Notes under the pieces: model-generated
What the model was told of the DNA's origin: nothing
The model's database searches: none
The model's input: only the letters and a program-made list of their open reading frames with translations
Made by a program: the position numbers and the translations under genes
Shown: positions 1-7,482 of the stretch, piece by piece
Position numbering within the stretch: the first letter of the stretch is position 1
Layout of the letters: each line of letters begins with the position of its first letter
DNA from: Desulfosarcina sp.
Lineage (GTDB): Bacteria; Desulfobacterota; Desulfobacteria; Desulfobacterales; Desulfosarcinaceae
NCBI GenBank assembly: GCA_030642405.1
Contig: DAOWNV010000075.1
Span: 1-10,256, forward strand
Direction of reading: 5' to 3'
Length of the DNA: 10,256 bases

Positions 1-2
1 CA

Positions 3-395
3 AAAGAATCAATAATAGATTTTGCAGAAAAATATGATCCTCAAAAATTTCATTTAGATGAGAATGTCGCCGAGAAAATGTTTGGGGGCCTTATTGCTAG
101 TGGTTGGCATACAGCCAGTTTATGCAATAGATTGTTAGTCGATGGTTTTTTGGTGCAGGCAGCTTGCCTGGCATCACCAGGTGTAGATCAGCTGCAATTT
201 ATTAAGCCTGTATTTGCAAATGATACGCTTACGGGAAAATTATCTGTTATAAGTACAAAACAATCTGAGTCAAAGCCGGATAGAGGTTTAGCTAAGCTTA
301 AAGTGGAAATGTTCAATGCTAAAAATGAGACAGTAATTAGCATGATTGGCAATATAATAATTGCCTGTAAACCGGAGCAAAACAAGATGGACTAA
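3..395 (+). CDS. MaoC-like (R)-specific enoyl-CoA hydratase/dehydratase domain protein, 5' partial
   Basis: The reading frame is open from the left edge, gives 130 visible residues and stops with TAA at 393-395; the true start lies outside the window. The first visible residues carry the hot-dog hydratase signature FAEKYDPQKFH, whose Asp and His are the expected catalytic pair. FGGLIASGWHT follows, and then a GVDQLQFIKPV stretch that matches the second half of MaoC-type domains. Enzymes of this family add or remove water on acyl-CoA thioesters in fatty-acid or polyhydroxyalkanoate metabolism; the substrate cannot be told from the fragment. An ATG at 78-80 is internal to the domain, after the catalytic motif, so it is not the real start. 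The base composition is more AT-rich than that of the minus-strand genes to the right. The family assignment is fairly safe; the precise function is open. Confidence 0.85.
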   Translation, partial: KESIIDFAEKYDPQKFHLDENVAEKMFGGLIASGWHTASLCNRLLVDGFLVQAACLASPGVDQLQFIKPVFANDTLTGKLSVISTKQSESKPDRGLAKLKVEMFNAKNETVISMIGNIIIACKPEQNKMD

Positions 396-740
396 GCGCA
401 CCCCAAGGGCATTTTTGATGGGCATGGGCAGAGAATCTTGTAGCAGCAGGGGGGGGATAGCGCATCCTGAAGTGCTGGTACAGCTTGGAAATTACAATTG
501 CGGATGCCGAGGGTTTTAACGTGCACCGAAGGCAATACAGAAGCATTTGTTATTGGCGAGAATGTGGAGGTACGACGGAGTCATCAGGCAGTGGCATGCA
601 AGAAGAGATGCATTAATAAAACCATTGCATGTCGGGGTTTATACAACCACATTACTACCGGCATTTCAGCTACTGCTCCATGATGCCGGTAAGTACATGC
701 TCTTTAATAGCCACGACTATTTACCCAATAAAGAGAAATA
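396..740. other. Gene-free stretch between the MaoC-like gene and the SMR gene
   Basis: No intact gene is recognisable in these 345 bases. Short open stretches in all three plus-strand frames do not match a family I know. A run of eight G lies at 449-456. Reading across it with a one-base shift joins two protein-like stretches (ending LVAAGGG, then IAHPEVLVQLGN), which then stop at 517-519, so a decayed gene is possible but unproven. I searched by eye for integron attC core sites and convincing promoter boxes and found none. The promoter of the SMR gene is presumably within the last 100 bases, but I cannot place it. Confidence 0.5.
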
Positions 741-1070
741 ATGGCATACTTGTATTTAGCGATAGCAATAATTGCCGAAGTCGCCGCAACGAGTGCGTTA
801 AAGGCGTCGGCAGAGTTTACAAAACTGTTTCCGAGTCTAATCGTAATGATTGGATATGGAGTAGCATTTTATTTCATGGCCCTTGTTCTAAAAACCATAC
901 CAATCGGCATAACATATGCTGTTTGGTCTGGCTGTGGCATCGTTTTAGTAATCCTTGTTGGCGCTTTGCTTTACAAACAAATTCCAGATATACCTGCAAT
1001 TATTGGTATGAGTTTAATAATTTCCGGTGTAGTAGTCATTCATGTTTATTCTAAAACGATGAACCATTAA
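741..1070 (+). CDS. Small multidrug resistance (SMR) family efflux transporter, EmrE/QacE type
   Basis: This 109-residue protein has the standard SMR length and four hydrophobic helices (about residues 3-21, 30-50, 57-76 and 84-105). The membrane-embedded glutamate that binds both proton and drug is present at E13. The aromatic residues of the EmrE pocket are also present: Y3, Y39, Y59 and W62, the last within YAVWSGCG. The ATSALK and GYGVAFYF stretches closely resemble QacE-like drug/cation exporters rather than guanidinium exporters, which favours export of hydrophobic quaternary cations by proton antiport. SMR proteins usually work as an antiparallel homodimer in the inner membrane, and no second SMR gene is adjacent. 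The ATG at 741 follows AAAGAG with a 5-base gap, a plausible ribosome binding site. The gene is convergent with dtd and AT-rich compared with the minus-strand block. The exact substrate is inferred. Confidence 0.94.
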   Translation: MAYLYLAIAIIAEVAATSALKASAEFTKLFPSLIVMIGYGVAFYFMALVLKTIPIGITYAVWSGCGIVLVILVGALLYKQIPDIPAIIGMSLIISGVVVIHVYSKTMNH

Positions 1071-1084
1071 AAAGGTGAATTCCA

Positions 1085-1156
1085 ACAATGGTGCTGTTTT
1101 TCACATTGTGTTTACCTTCCAGGAAAGCAGGCTTCTCAAAGTAGAAACCTTGAAGG
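1085..1156. other. Imperfect hairpins in the convergent SMR/dtd spacer
   Basis: Two weak inverted repeats lie between the SMR stop (1070) and the dtd stop (1167). The first pairs ACAATGGTG (1085-1093) with CACATTGT (1102-1109), with one bulged G. The second pairs CCTTC (1115-1119) with GAAGG (1152-1156). Inside it, GGCTTCT (1130-1136) pairs with AGAAACC (1143-1149); the one non-Watson-Crick position becomes a G-U pair in minus-strand RNA. Neither is followed by a clear T run on either strand, so an intrinsic terminator is only a possibility. The position at a convergent junction is suggestive. Confidence 0.3.
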
Positions 1157-1166
1157 AAGAATCCGG

Positions 1167-1607
1167 TCAGCGACTGTGAACCAGTAACGTAACCGGGCCG
1201 TCATTGACAATATTTACTTCCATCATTGCTCCGAACCGGCCCGTCCGGACGTCAATACCCAGTTTTCGTACCTGGTCGATGAAGTAATCGTAAAGTTTTT
1301 TCGCCAAAGGTTGTCCGGCCGCTTTGATAAAAGAAGGGCGCCTGCCCTTGCGACAGTCTCCCATAAGGGTGAACTGAGAAATTACAAGCATTTGGCCCCC
1401 CATGTCCAGCAGGGACCGGTTCATTTTCCCTTTATCGTCTTCAAAAATACGTAGGAATGGGATTTTGCCTGCCAGATAATCGGCATCGGTGGATTTGTCT
1501 CCGTCAGCCACACCCAATAAGACGTTGAGACCGTGGCCGATGGTGCCCACTGTGGAGCCATCCACGGTTACGCTGCTTTTACTTACCCGTTGAACCACTG
1601 CAATCAT
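1167..1607 (-). CDS. dtd: D-aminoacyl-tRNA deacylase (D-Tyr-tRNA deacylase)
   Basis: The 146-residue length is typical for bacterial DTD. The protein begins MIAVVQRVSKSSVTVDG, the usual N-terminus, and carries both hallmark motifs: SQFTL at residues 77-81 and the NDGPVT loop at 135-140. In this family the Gly-Pro of that loop forms a cis-peptide that reaches into the partner subunit and excludes L-amino acids. The enzyme is a cytosolic homodimer that hydrolyses D-amino acids, and glycine mischarged on tRNA-Ala, from tRNA. The ATG overlaps the tex stop codon as ATGA (1604-1607), with GGAAAG about 10 bases upstream, so translation is probably coupled to tex. It is the last gene of the minus-strand set and converges on the SMR gene. 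All expected parts are present. Confidence 0.96.
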   Translation of the reverse strand: MIAVVQRVSKSSVTVDGSTVGTIGHGLNVLLGVADGDKSTDADYLAGKIPFLRIFEDDKGKMNRSLLDMGGQMLVISQFTLMGDCRKGRRPSFIKAAGQPLAKKLYDYFIDQVRKLGIDVRTGRFGAMMEVNIVNDGPVTLLVHSR

Positions 1608-3892
1608 TGTTTTGATGCTTTCCGAAAAGCTTCCGTAAAAGGATTGTTGAAGGGCTCTGGGCCTTTAGGCTTGGCCGTTTTACGGTTCTTTGTCTGATTG
1701 CCGGCGCGTATAGGTTTCTTTTGGGGTGTTTTCTTAGCTTTCGGTTGCGGCTTCTTTCCCGGTTCGTTTCGCATGGACAATGCGATTCGTTTGCGGTGAA
1801 TGTCCACTTCCATCACGGTAACGGTTACTTTTTGTTGAACGTTGACCACATCGGATGGGGTTTTAACGAACCGGTCACACAGTTGGCTGATGTGAACCAG
1901 GCCATCTTGATGGACTCCTACATCCACAAATGCTCCGAAATTGGTTACATTGGTCACGATTCCGGGAAGTTTCATTCCAGGCTGAAGATCCTGGATGGTG
2001 GATACATTTTCGTCAAAGGAGAAATGTTCAAAGGGTTCACGGGGGTCTATACCGGGTTTGGCCAACTCATCCATGATGTCGGTCAGGGTCGGCAGGCCGA
2101 CAGTATCGTTTACATAACGGCTAAGATCGATTTTTTTTCGAAGGCCGGCATCCTTCATCAAATCGGATACGCTGCACCCAAGATCCTCGCCCATGGTCTT
2201 GACTACCGGGTAACTCTCCGGGTGGACGGCGCTGGCATCCAATGGATTTTCTCCGTCTTTGATCCGCAGAAAACCGGCGCATTGTTCGAAAGCCTTCGGT
2301 CCCAACCGTTTAACTTTTTTCAGCGCTTTTCGATCCGTAAATGCACCATGTTCGTCCCGATAGGCCACGATATTTTTCGCCAGTTGAGGTCCCAGACCGG
2401 ACACATAGGTGAGCAACTGAACACTTGTACGGTTGATGTCTACACCCACGCCGTTGACACAACTGACTACCACATCGTCGAGTGACCCCTTCAGGGCGAA
2501 CTGATCCACGTCGTGCTGATATTGACCAACGCCGATTGATTTGGGATCGATTTTAACCAATTCCGACAAAGGGTCTATGAGTCGGCGTCCGATGGAAACG
2601 GCGCCGCGCACGGTGAGATCGTGATCGGGAAATTCCTCACGGGCGATTTCCGATGCGGAATAGATCGATGCGCCACTTTCATTCACCATGATAATGGGGA
2701 TGATGTTTGCATCGATGGCTTCCTTCAGAAAAGCCTGGGTTTCCCGCCCGGCCGTACCGTTTCCCACGGCTATCGCCTCCATGGAAAATTTCCGGCAAAA
2801 TTGTGTAACGATCTGCACAGCGGTTTCCGCCTGGCGTTGGGAGGTGTGGGGATAGATGGTATCGTTGTGCAGCAGTTTTCCCTGGCGATCCAGGCACACA
2901 ACCTTGCAGCCGGTTCGAAAGCCCGGATCGATTCCCATGACCCGTTTGGCTCCTAAAGGAGATGCCAAAAGAAGTTGGCGAAGGTTATCTGCAAATACCC
3001 GGATGGCTTCTGTGTCGGCCTTCTCTTTTAAGGCCACACGTACTTCGGTCTCCATGGAGCGTGACAAAAGGCGTTTGTATGCGTCATGGGCGGCCATCCG
3101 TACCTGCTCGGAATCAGGACCGTTACCCTTTATGAATTGATCCTCTAAAATGGCAATGGCCGGCTCCGGTGAAGGGGCGATGGAGAGGCTGAGCATATCA
3201 TTTTTTTCTCCGCGCCGCATGGCTAGAATCCGGTGAGAGGGAACCGAGGAAACGGGTTCCTCCCACTCAAAATAGTCTTTGTATTTAACTCCTTCCTCTT
3301 TTTTGCCCGACACTACCTTACTGGTAATAACCGCCCTGTCAAAAAACAGGTCCCGTATTTTTTCACGGGTGCCCTGATCTTCGTTTATGGTTTCGGCAAT
3401 GATGTCTCTGGCTCCGGATAACGCATCTTCGACAGATTGGACGGATTTTTCCGGGTTTAGGTAGTTACCGGCCAGGGTGTTCGGATCAGATCCATCCTGA
3501 TCCAATAGGGCGATGGCTAATGGTTCCAGCCCTTTTTCCCTGGCGATGGTGGCACGGGTACGCCGTTTGGGGCGATAGGGAAGGTAGATATCCTCCAGTT
3601 GGGCCATGGTTTCGGTCGCCTCCACCTGGGCCTTGAGCTCTTCAGTGAGATGGCCGTTCTGTTCAAGGGATTTCAAAATAGCTTCTCGTCGGGTGTCCAT
3701 CTCCTTCAATTGGATCAGACGATCCCGAATGGCGGATACCGCAACCTCGTCCAGACTGCCTGTTGCCTCCTTGCGATAACGGGAGATGAAGGGCACTGTT
3801 GCCCCCTCTTCGAGTAGCTGTCGCACCGCTTCGATGGAAGAAGGGGCGATATCCATTTCATTGCTGATTGATTGAATGTGGGAAGAGTACAT
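1604..3892 (-). CDS. tex: Tex family transcription accessory protein, S1 RNA-binding domain
   Basis: This 762-residue protein has the full Tex/YhgF domain order. The N-terminal helical region includes VPFISRYRKEATGSLDEV (residues 33-50) and LPYRPKRRTRATIAREKG (104-121). A YqgF/RNase H-like domain starts at VMGIDPGFRTGCK (318-330). The conserved GVGQYQHDVDQ follows (454-464), then a helix-hairpin-helix region (about 490-546, with SGLGPQLAKNIVAYR) and a C-terminal S1 domain (about 639-708, with NFGAFVDVG and DGLVHIS). A Lys/Pro-rich basic tail (about 709-745) should aid nucleic-acid binding. Tex proteins bind RNA and associate with transcription elongation; the family also includes factors linked to toxin expression in Bordetella, but the exact role here is unknown. 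The ATG at 3892 gives the usual family N-terminus, although the upstream AAAGAA is a weak ribosome binding site. A 97-base gap separates it from topA. Confidence 0.97.
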   Translation of the reverse strand: MYSSHIQSISNEMDIAPSSIEAVRQLLEEGATVPFISRYRKEATGSLDEVAVSAIRDRLIQLKEMDTRREAILKSLEQNGHLTEELKAQVEATETMAQLEDIYLPYRPKRRTRATIAREKGLEPLAIALLDQDGSDPNTLAGNYLNPEKSVQSVEDALSGARDIIAETINEDQGTREKIRDLFFDRAVITSKVVSGKKEEGVKYKDYFEWEEPVSSVPSHRILAMRRGEKNDMLSLSIAPSPEPAIAILEDQFIKGNGPDSEQVRMAAHDAYKRLLSRSMETEVRVALKEKADTEAIRVFADNLRQLLLASPLGAKRVMGIDPGFRTGCKVVCLDRQGKLLHNDTIYPHTSQRQAETAVQIVTQFCRKFSMEAIAVGNGTAGRETQAFLKEAIDANIIPIIMVNESGASIYSASEIAREEFPDHDLTVRGAVSIGRRLIDPLSELVKIDPKSIGVGQYQHDVDQFALKGSLDDVVVSCVNGVGVDINRTSVQLLTYVSGLGPQLAKNIVAYRDEHGAFTDRKALKKVKRLGPKAFEQCAGFLRIKDGENPLDASAVHPESYPVVKTMGEDLGCSVSDLMKDAGLRKKIDLSRYVNDTVGLPTLTDIMDELAKPGIDPREPFEHFSFDENVSTIQDLQPGMKLPGIVTNVTNFGAFVDVGVHQDGLVHISQLCDRFVKTPSDVVNVQQKVTVTVMEVDIHRKRIALSMRNEPGKKPQPKAKKTPQKKPIRAGNQTKNRKTAKPKGPEPFNNPFTEAFRKASKQ

Positions 3893-3989
3893 TGGTTTTT
3901 TGATTCTTTATGTCCGTTGAGTGTGTTGGGTTTGTTGTATTGACCAGGTTCAGGGTTTTCGTTTCAGGGGCGCGGTTCAAGGCTATAAG
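3893..3989 (-). other. Spacer between topA and tex
   Basis: These 97 bases hold no gene. I see no convincing terminator after topA and no clear sigma-70 boxes ahead of tex. The only ribosome binding candidate for tex is a weak AAAGAA about 11 bases before the ATG. Read-through from topA into tex is therefore plausible, as is a poorly conserved promoter. Confidence 0.4.
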
Positions 3990-4427
3990 CTAATCAGGTT
4001 CTACCTTGTTCCGACACTCACGGTTGGGGCAAATATGCATGGTCCCGTCCCGCTTGGTCGTCTTTTCCACCATATAAGCGTTTCCGCAAGCCGGACATTT
4101 TCGGTCGACTGGTCGGTCCCAGGTGGCGAAATCGCACTTGGGGTAGCGGTTGCAGCCATAAAAAATCTTACCTCGCTTCGATGATTTTTCCACGACTTCA
4201 CCATCGCATCCCTTTTCAGGGCAGGCGACACCGGTGGATTTGGCATTAGGGCCGCCGTTCAAGGATTCTGTATGTTTACAATCGGGGTAACCGGTGCAGG
4301 CGATAAAATCACCGTACCGCCCCCGCTTTATCACCATGGGTTTGCCGCAAAGGGCACACTTTTTGTCGATTGGCTCGCTTGGAACCGGTGCAACAGGGGC
4401 AACGACTCCCTTTTTCATCCCGTTCAT
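3990..4427 (-). CDS. topA: C-terminal zinc-ribbon part of DNA topoisomerase I, out of frame with the topA body
   Basis: This open stretch reads on in the frame one base downstream of the topA body and encodes three further zinc ribbons. They start at CALCGKPM and end at GYPDC; start at CPEKGCDGE and end at RYPKC; and start at CPACGNAY and end at CPNREC. These follow directly, in family order, from the first ribbon carried by the upstream part. In-frame ATG codons at 4427 and 4418 exist, but the conserved YERDEKG junction is read in the other frame, so I do not take this as a separate gene. Joining the two frames in the A5-G3 run at 4408-4415 gives a continuous 760-residue TopA. The ribbons in this family contact single-stranded DNA and, in E. 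coli, RNA polymerase. Confidence 0.85.
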   Translation of the reverse strand: MNGMKKGVVAPVAPVPSEPIDKKCALCGKPMVIKRGRYGDFIACTGYPDCKHTESLNGGPNAKSTGVACPEKGCDGEVVEKSSKRGKIFYGCNRYPKCDFATWDRPVDRKCPACGNAYMVEKTTKRDGTMHICPNRECRNKVEPD

Positions 4428-6273
4428 AGTCGCTCGAATAGGTACAGTCAGGATATCCGGAACAAGCTAAAAAATGACCGTTTTTTCCCATTTTAATGCG
4501 TAGGGGCATCTTTTTACATTTAGGGCAGGTCAGGTTCGTAGGCATTCCCACCCCTTTGACGCTGAGCATGCTTTCCCCGGCCTCTTCCAGTTTTTTGCTA
4601 AATGGAGTGTAAAACTGTCTGAGAAGGGTCAATGCCTCCACTTCTGATTGTTCAACCCTGTCCAGATCGTTTTCCAGTCGGGCGGTAAATTCTACATCAA
4701 GAATTTCCGGGAAATTGTCAATGAGCAGGTCGTTGACGATAAATCCCAACTCTGTGGGTTTGAAAGCTCGTTTGATCAGTTCCACGTAACCTTTATCCCG
4801 AATAGTGGATAAAATGGTGGCGTAGGTACTGGGCCTGCCGATTCCGTTTTCTTCCAATTCTTTGACAAGAGAGGCTTCTGTAAATCGAGGAGGTGGTTGG
4901 GTAAAATGCTGTTTGGGATCAATGCCCAAAAGCTCGATTTGTGACTTCTCAGCCAGTTCAGGAAGCGTCTGACTTTTTTTGTTGCTTTCCGCTACGTCAT
5001 CAGCGCTCTGGTAAACAGCCAGGAATCCAGGAAACTTGACCGATGAGCCGCTGGCTGTGAAGGTATAGTCACCTGCACGGATGGAGAGGGTCTTTTGATC
5101 GATAAGGGCCTGGGCCATCTGAGAAGCCACGAACCGTTGCCAGATCATGGTGTACAGGGTCAGCTGGTCCTTGGAAAGGTAGGGCTTCAATTGTTCCGGT
5201 GTGTGGTTGACCGAGGTAGGGCGGATGGCCTCATGGGCGTCCTGGGCTTTGTTTTTGTTTTTGAAAAACCTCGGTTTGGCTAAAGAATACTCTTCGCCGA
5301 ATCGCTCCCGGATCAAAGCCAGAGCTTCTTGTGCCGCTTCATCGGCGATTCGCGTGGAGTCCGTACGCATGTATGTAATCAAGCCAACGGGTTCGCCGGG
5401 TCCCAGGTCGATACCCTCATACAACTGCTGGGCCACGACCATGGTTTTTTTCGCTGAAAAGCGTAGTTTACGAATGGCTTCCTGCTGTAATTTACTTGTG
5501 ATGAAAGGGGGGAAAGGATTTCTTCGGGTCGTACGTTTGATGATCTGATCAAGGATAAAAGAGACGTTTTCAAGATCCTTTAAAATACCTTTGGTTGTGA
5601 TTTCATCCGGGATCTCAATTTTTTTTCCGTTCTTTTTCACCAGTTTGGCGGAAAAAGGCGGGGGAGAATCGCCTTTCAAGTTCGCCGTAATGGACCAATA
5701 CTCCACAGGAGTGAATGCCTGAATGGCTCTTTCCCTGTCACAGATGATCCTTACCGTTACGGACTGCACACGTCCTGCGCTGAGGCCCCCTTTTACTTTG
5801 CGCCAAAGAAGCGGAGAGATTTTGTAGCCCACCAAACGATCGAGGATACGCCGGGCTTTCTGGGCTTCGTATTTGTCCTTGTCTAAATCCTGGGCGTTGC
5901 CCATGGCCTCCAGAATGGCATTTTTCGTCAGTTCGTGAAAAAGGACCCTATGGAAATGACGGCCCTTTTTTTTCAGTACTTCAGCCGTATGCCAGGCGAT
6001 AGCCTCTCCCTCGCGATCCGGGTCGGGAGCCAGGTAGACCTCCGTCGTATCCCCGGCGGCGGATTTCAATTGGCGCAGGATCTTTGATTTTCCGGGAATG
6101 GCTCGGTAATGGGGCGTAAAATCCTTTTCAATATCGATTCCCAGGTCTTTGCTGGGAAGGTCTTTGATATGGCCAACCGTGGCGGTGACATTGTAACCGT
6201 TTCCGAGATATTTTTTTATAGTTCTGACTTTTGTGGGTGATTCCACAACTACTAGGGGCTTGCTCACTCTCAT
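4309..6273 (-). CDS. topA: DNA topoisomerase I (type IA), frameshifted near its 3' end
   Basis: TopA cleaves one DNA strand through a tyrosyl phosphate and relaxes negative supercoils. The N-terminal TOPRIM domain shows LVVVESPTKV with E11 and the metal-binding DPDREGEA at 84-91. The core includes SAGRVQSVTVR (165-175), and the catalytic tyrosine is Y301 in LITYMRTDSTR. A first zinc ribbon occupies about 583-610. After EKG (620-622) the frame runs into 32 unrelated residues and stops; the family sequence resumes one base over and ends at 3990, so an intact protein would be 760 residues. The codon at 6273 is ATG, but it sits only 3 bases after AAGAGG. GTG at 6267, 9 bases after it, would give the typical N-terminus (M)SKPLVVVESP and is the better start. 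The gene lies 93 bases after dprA. The identity is certain; whether the break is real is not. Confidence 0.96.
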   Translation of the reverse strand: MRVSKPLVVVESPTKVRTIKKYLGNGYNVTATVGHIKDLPSKDLGIDIEKDFTPHYRAIPGKSKILRQLKSAAGDTTEVYLAPDPDREGEAIAWHTAEVLKKKGRHFHRVLFHELTKNAILEAMGNAQDLDKDKYEAQKARRILDRLVGYKISPLLWRKVKGGLSAGRVQSVTVRIICDRERAIQAFTPVEYWSITANLKGDSPPPFSAKLVKKNGKKIEIPDEITTKGILKDLENVSFILDQIIKRTTRRNPFPPFITSKLQQEAIRKLRFSAKKTMVVAQQLYEGIDLGPGEPVGLITYMRTDSTRIADEAAQEALALIRERFGEEYSLAKPRFFKNKNKAQDAHEAIRPTSVNHTPEQLKPYLSKDQLTLYTMIWQRFVASQMAQALIDQKTLSIRAGDYTFTASGSSVKFPGFLAVYQSADDVAESNKKSQTLPELAEKSQIELLGIDPKQHFTQPPPRFTEASLVKELEENGIGRPSTYATILSTIRDKGYVELIKRAFKPTELGFIVNDLLIDNFPEILDVEFTARLENDLDRVEQSEVEALTLLRQFYTPFSKKLEEAGESMLSVKGVGMPTNLTCPKCKKMPLRIKMGKNGHFLACSGYPDCTYSSDYERDEKGSRCPCCTGSKRANRQKVCPLRQTHGDKAGAVR

Positions 6274-6303
6274 ATACCTCTTGGTTCATGTTTGTTTCTA
6301 TTG

Positions 6304-6354
6304 ATGGCTTCGTAAAGAGCACGATAGCTGCGTTACAAACCTATACAAAGCCAT
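6304..6354. repeat. Interrupted 11-bp inverted repeat between dprA and topA
   Basis: The arms are ATGGCTTCGTA (6304-6314) and TACAAAGCCAT (6344-6354), separated by 29 bases. In minus-strand RNA all 11 positions pair, one of them as G-U. The hairpin would sit 12 bases after the dprA stop and about 31 bases before the topA start. There is no T run behind it, so it does not look like a standard terminator. It could be an RNA processing or stability element, or a dispersed palindromic repeat of the host genome; the window holds only one copy that I can see. Confidence 0.45.
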
Positions 6355-6366
6355 GGATAACCTGAT

Positions 6367-7482
6367 TTATCGAATCGAGCCACCGGCACCGGGGGTAAGA
6401 CAAAATCTTTTCCCCGGGGATTGGGAGACCAGTTCTTTGAGTTCCAGTTGAAGCAAAACTCCGGACAGTCGGCCTGATTCAAAAGAAAGCCTTCTTGCCA
6501 GATCATCGATATGAATAGGTTCTGCTTCCAGGTTATCAATAATCATGGCTTCCTCGTCCGTCAAAGATTTTGTTAAAGCTTCGGCTTGGGCCGGTAACCT
6601 CTGTGTTCGTGTTTGAATTTGTTCAAATTCTTCAAGAATATCGCCTGCGTGGGCAACCAGTTTAGCGCCTTGTTTGATCAGTGTGTGGGTGCCGACACTT
6701 TTAAACGAGTGAATGTTTCCGGGAACGGCAAATACCTCTCGGTTTTGTTCGGCGGCCAGGCGAGCGGTAATCAGTGATCCGCTGCGACCTGTGGCTTCAA
6801 CGACTACAGTTCCATGGCACATACCACTGATGATGCGATTTCGAGCTGGGAAATGGTGAGCATCGGGACCGGTGTTCAGGGAAAACTCGCTGATGACCGC
6901 ACCGTTTTCAGCAATCTGGTGGAACAGGCGGCTGTTTTCCCTGGGGTATATGTGGTTCAGGCCGGATCCTAAAACTGCAACGGTTGTTCCACCTCCGGCG
7001 ATGGTGCCCGTGTGGGCGGCCGTATCTACCCCTCGGGCCATGCCGCTTATGACATTGATTTGCTGTTGGGTCAATTCCATGCAGAGTTGTCTTGTGGTGG
7101 AGATGCCATAGCCCGTGGCATTGCGGGAACCAACAACGGCGATGTTCAAACCCTGCGTCGGAAGTGATCCGTAGAGATACAGGTACGGCGGTGGATCTGG
7201 GATTTCCAACAACAGGGACGGATAATGCCGATCCGTCTGGGTGACGATGGTGTACCCTTTTTGTTCAACTGCTTCCAGTTCCCGGTCAATAATTTGTTTT
7301 GCCTTGTGATTTCGAATGGATTGAATCAACCGGGGCGTGATTCCCTGCACAGTAAGCAACGCCGAATCATCAGCATGAAACACGGTTTCGGGCGATTGGA
7401 ATTTTTCCACCAGGCGTCGAAACAGCAGGTTGCCGACACCCGGCACGCTTTTAAGGGCGAGCCAGGGCCGTAAGTCGGACAT
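6367..7482 (-). CDS. dprA: DNA-processing protein DprA (Smf)
   Basis: This 371-residue protein shows the complete DprA plan. A helix-hairpin-helix/SAM-like N-terminus includes SVPGVGNLLFRRL (12-24). The Rossmann-like DNA-binding fold follows, with IAVVGSRNATGYG (114-126), SGMARGVDTAAH (146-157), VAVLGSGL (168-175), YPREN (179-183), FPARNRIISG (211-220) and VPGNIHS (253-259). A C-terminal winged-helix domain spans about 305-365. DprA binds incoming single-stranded DNA in the cytoplasm and loads RecA during natural transformation; it is also common in bacteria not known to be transformable, so competence should not be assumed. The ATG at 7482 directly follows the secF TAG, with GGAG 7 bases upstream inside secF, which points to translational coupling. 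No defect is seen. Confidence 0.97.
   Translation of the reverse strand: MSDLRPWLALKSVPGVGNLLFRRLVEKFQSPETVFHADDSALLTVQGITPRLIQSIRNHKAKQIIDRELEAVEQKGYTIVTQTDRHYPSLLLEIPDPPPYLYLYGSLPTQGLNIAVVGSRNATGYGISTTRQLCMELTQQQINVISGMARGVDTAAHTGTIAGGGTTVAVLGSGLNHIYPRENSRLFHQIAENGAVISEFSLNTGPDAHHFPARNRIISGMCHGTVVVEATGRSGSLITARLAAEQNREVFAVPGNIHSFKSVGTHTLIKQGAKLVAHAGDILEEFEQIQTRTQRLPAQAEALTKSLTDEEAMIIDNLEAEPIHIDDLARRLSFESGRLSGVLLQLELKELVSQSPGKRFCLTPGAGGSIR

Noticed and set aside
396..740. Integron attC site next to the SMR gene
   Set aside because: No properly spaced RYYYAAC and GTTRRRY core pair could be found here or in 1071-1166.
1085..1109. Intrinsic terminator for the SMR gene
   Set aside because: The stem is short with a bulge, and the T run is in the loop, not after the stem; listed only as a weak hairpin.
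1721..2485. Long open frame of 254 codons on the plus strand
   Set aside because: It lies wholly antisense to tex, whose domains are continuous here, and its translation resembles no known family.
4411..4415. Programmed -1 frameshifting in topA
   Set aside because: The downstream part is in the +1 frame, and the codons GAA AAA GGG do not form a standard X XXY YYZ heptamer.
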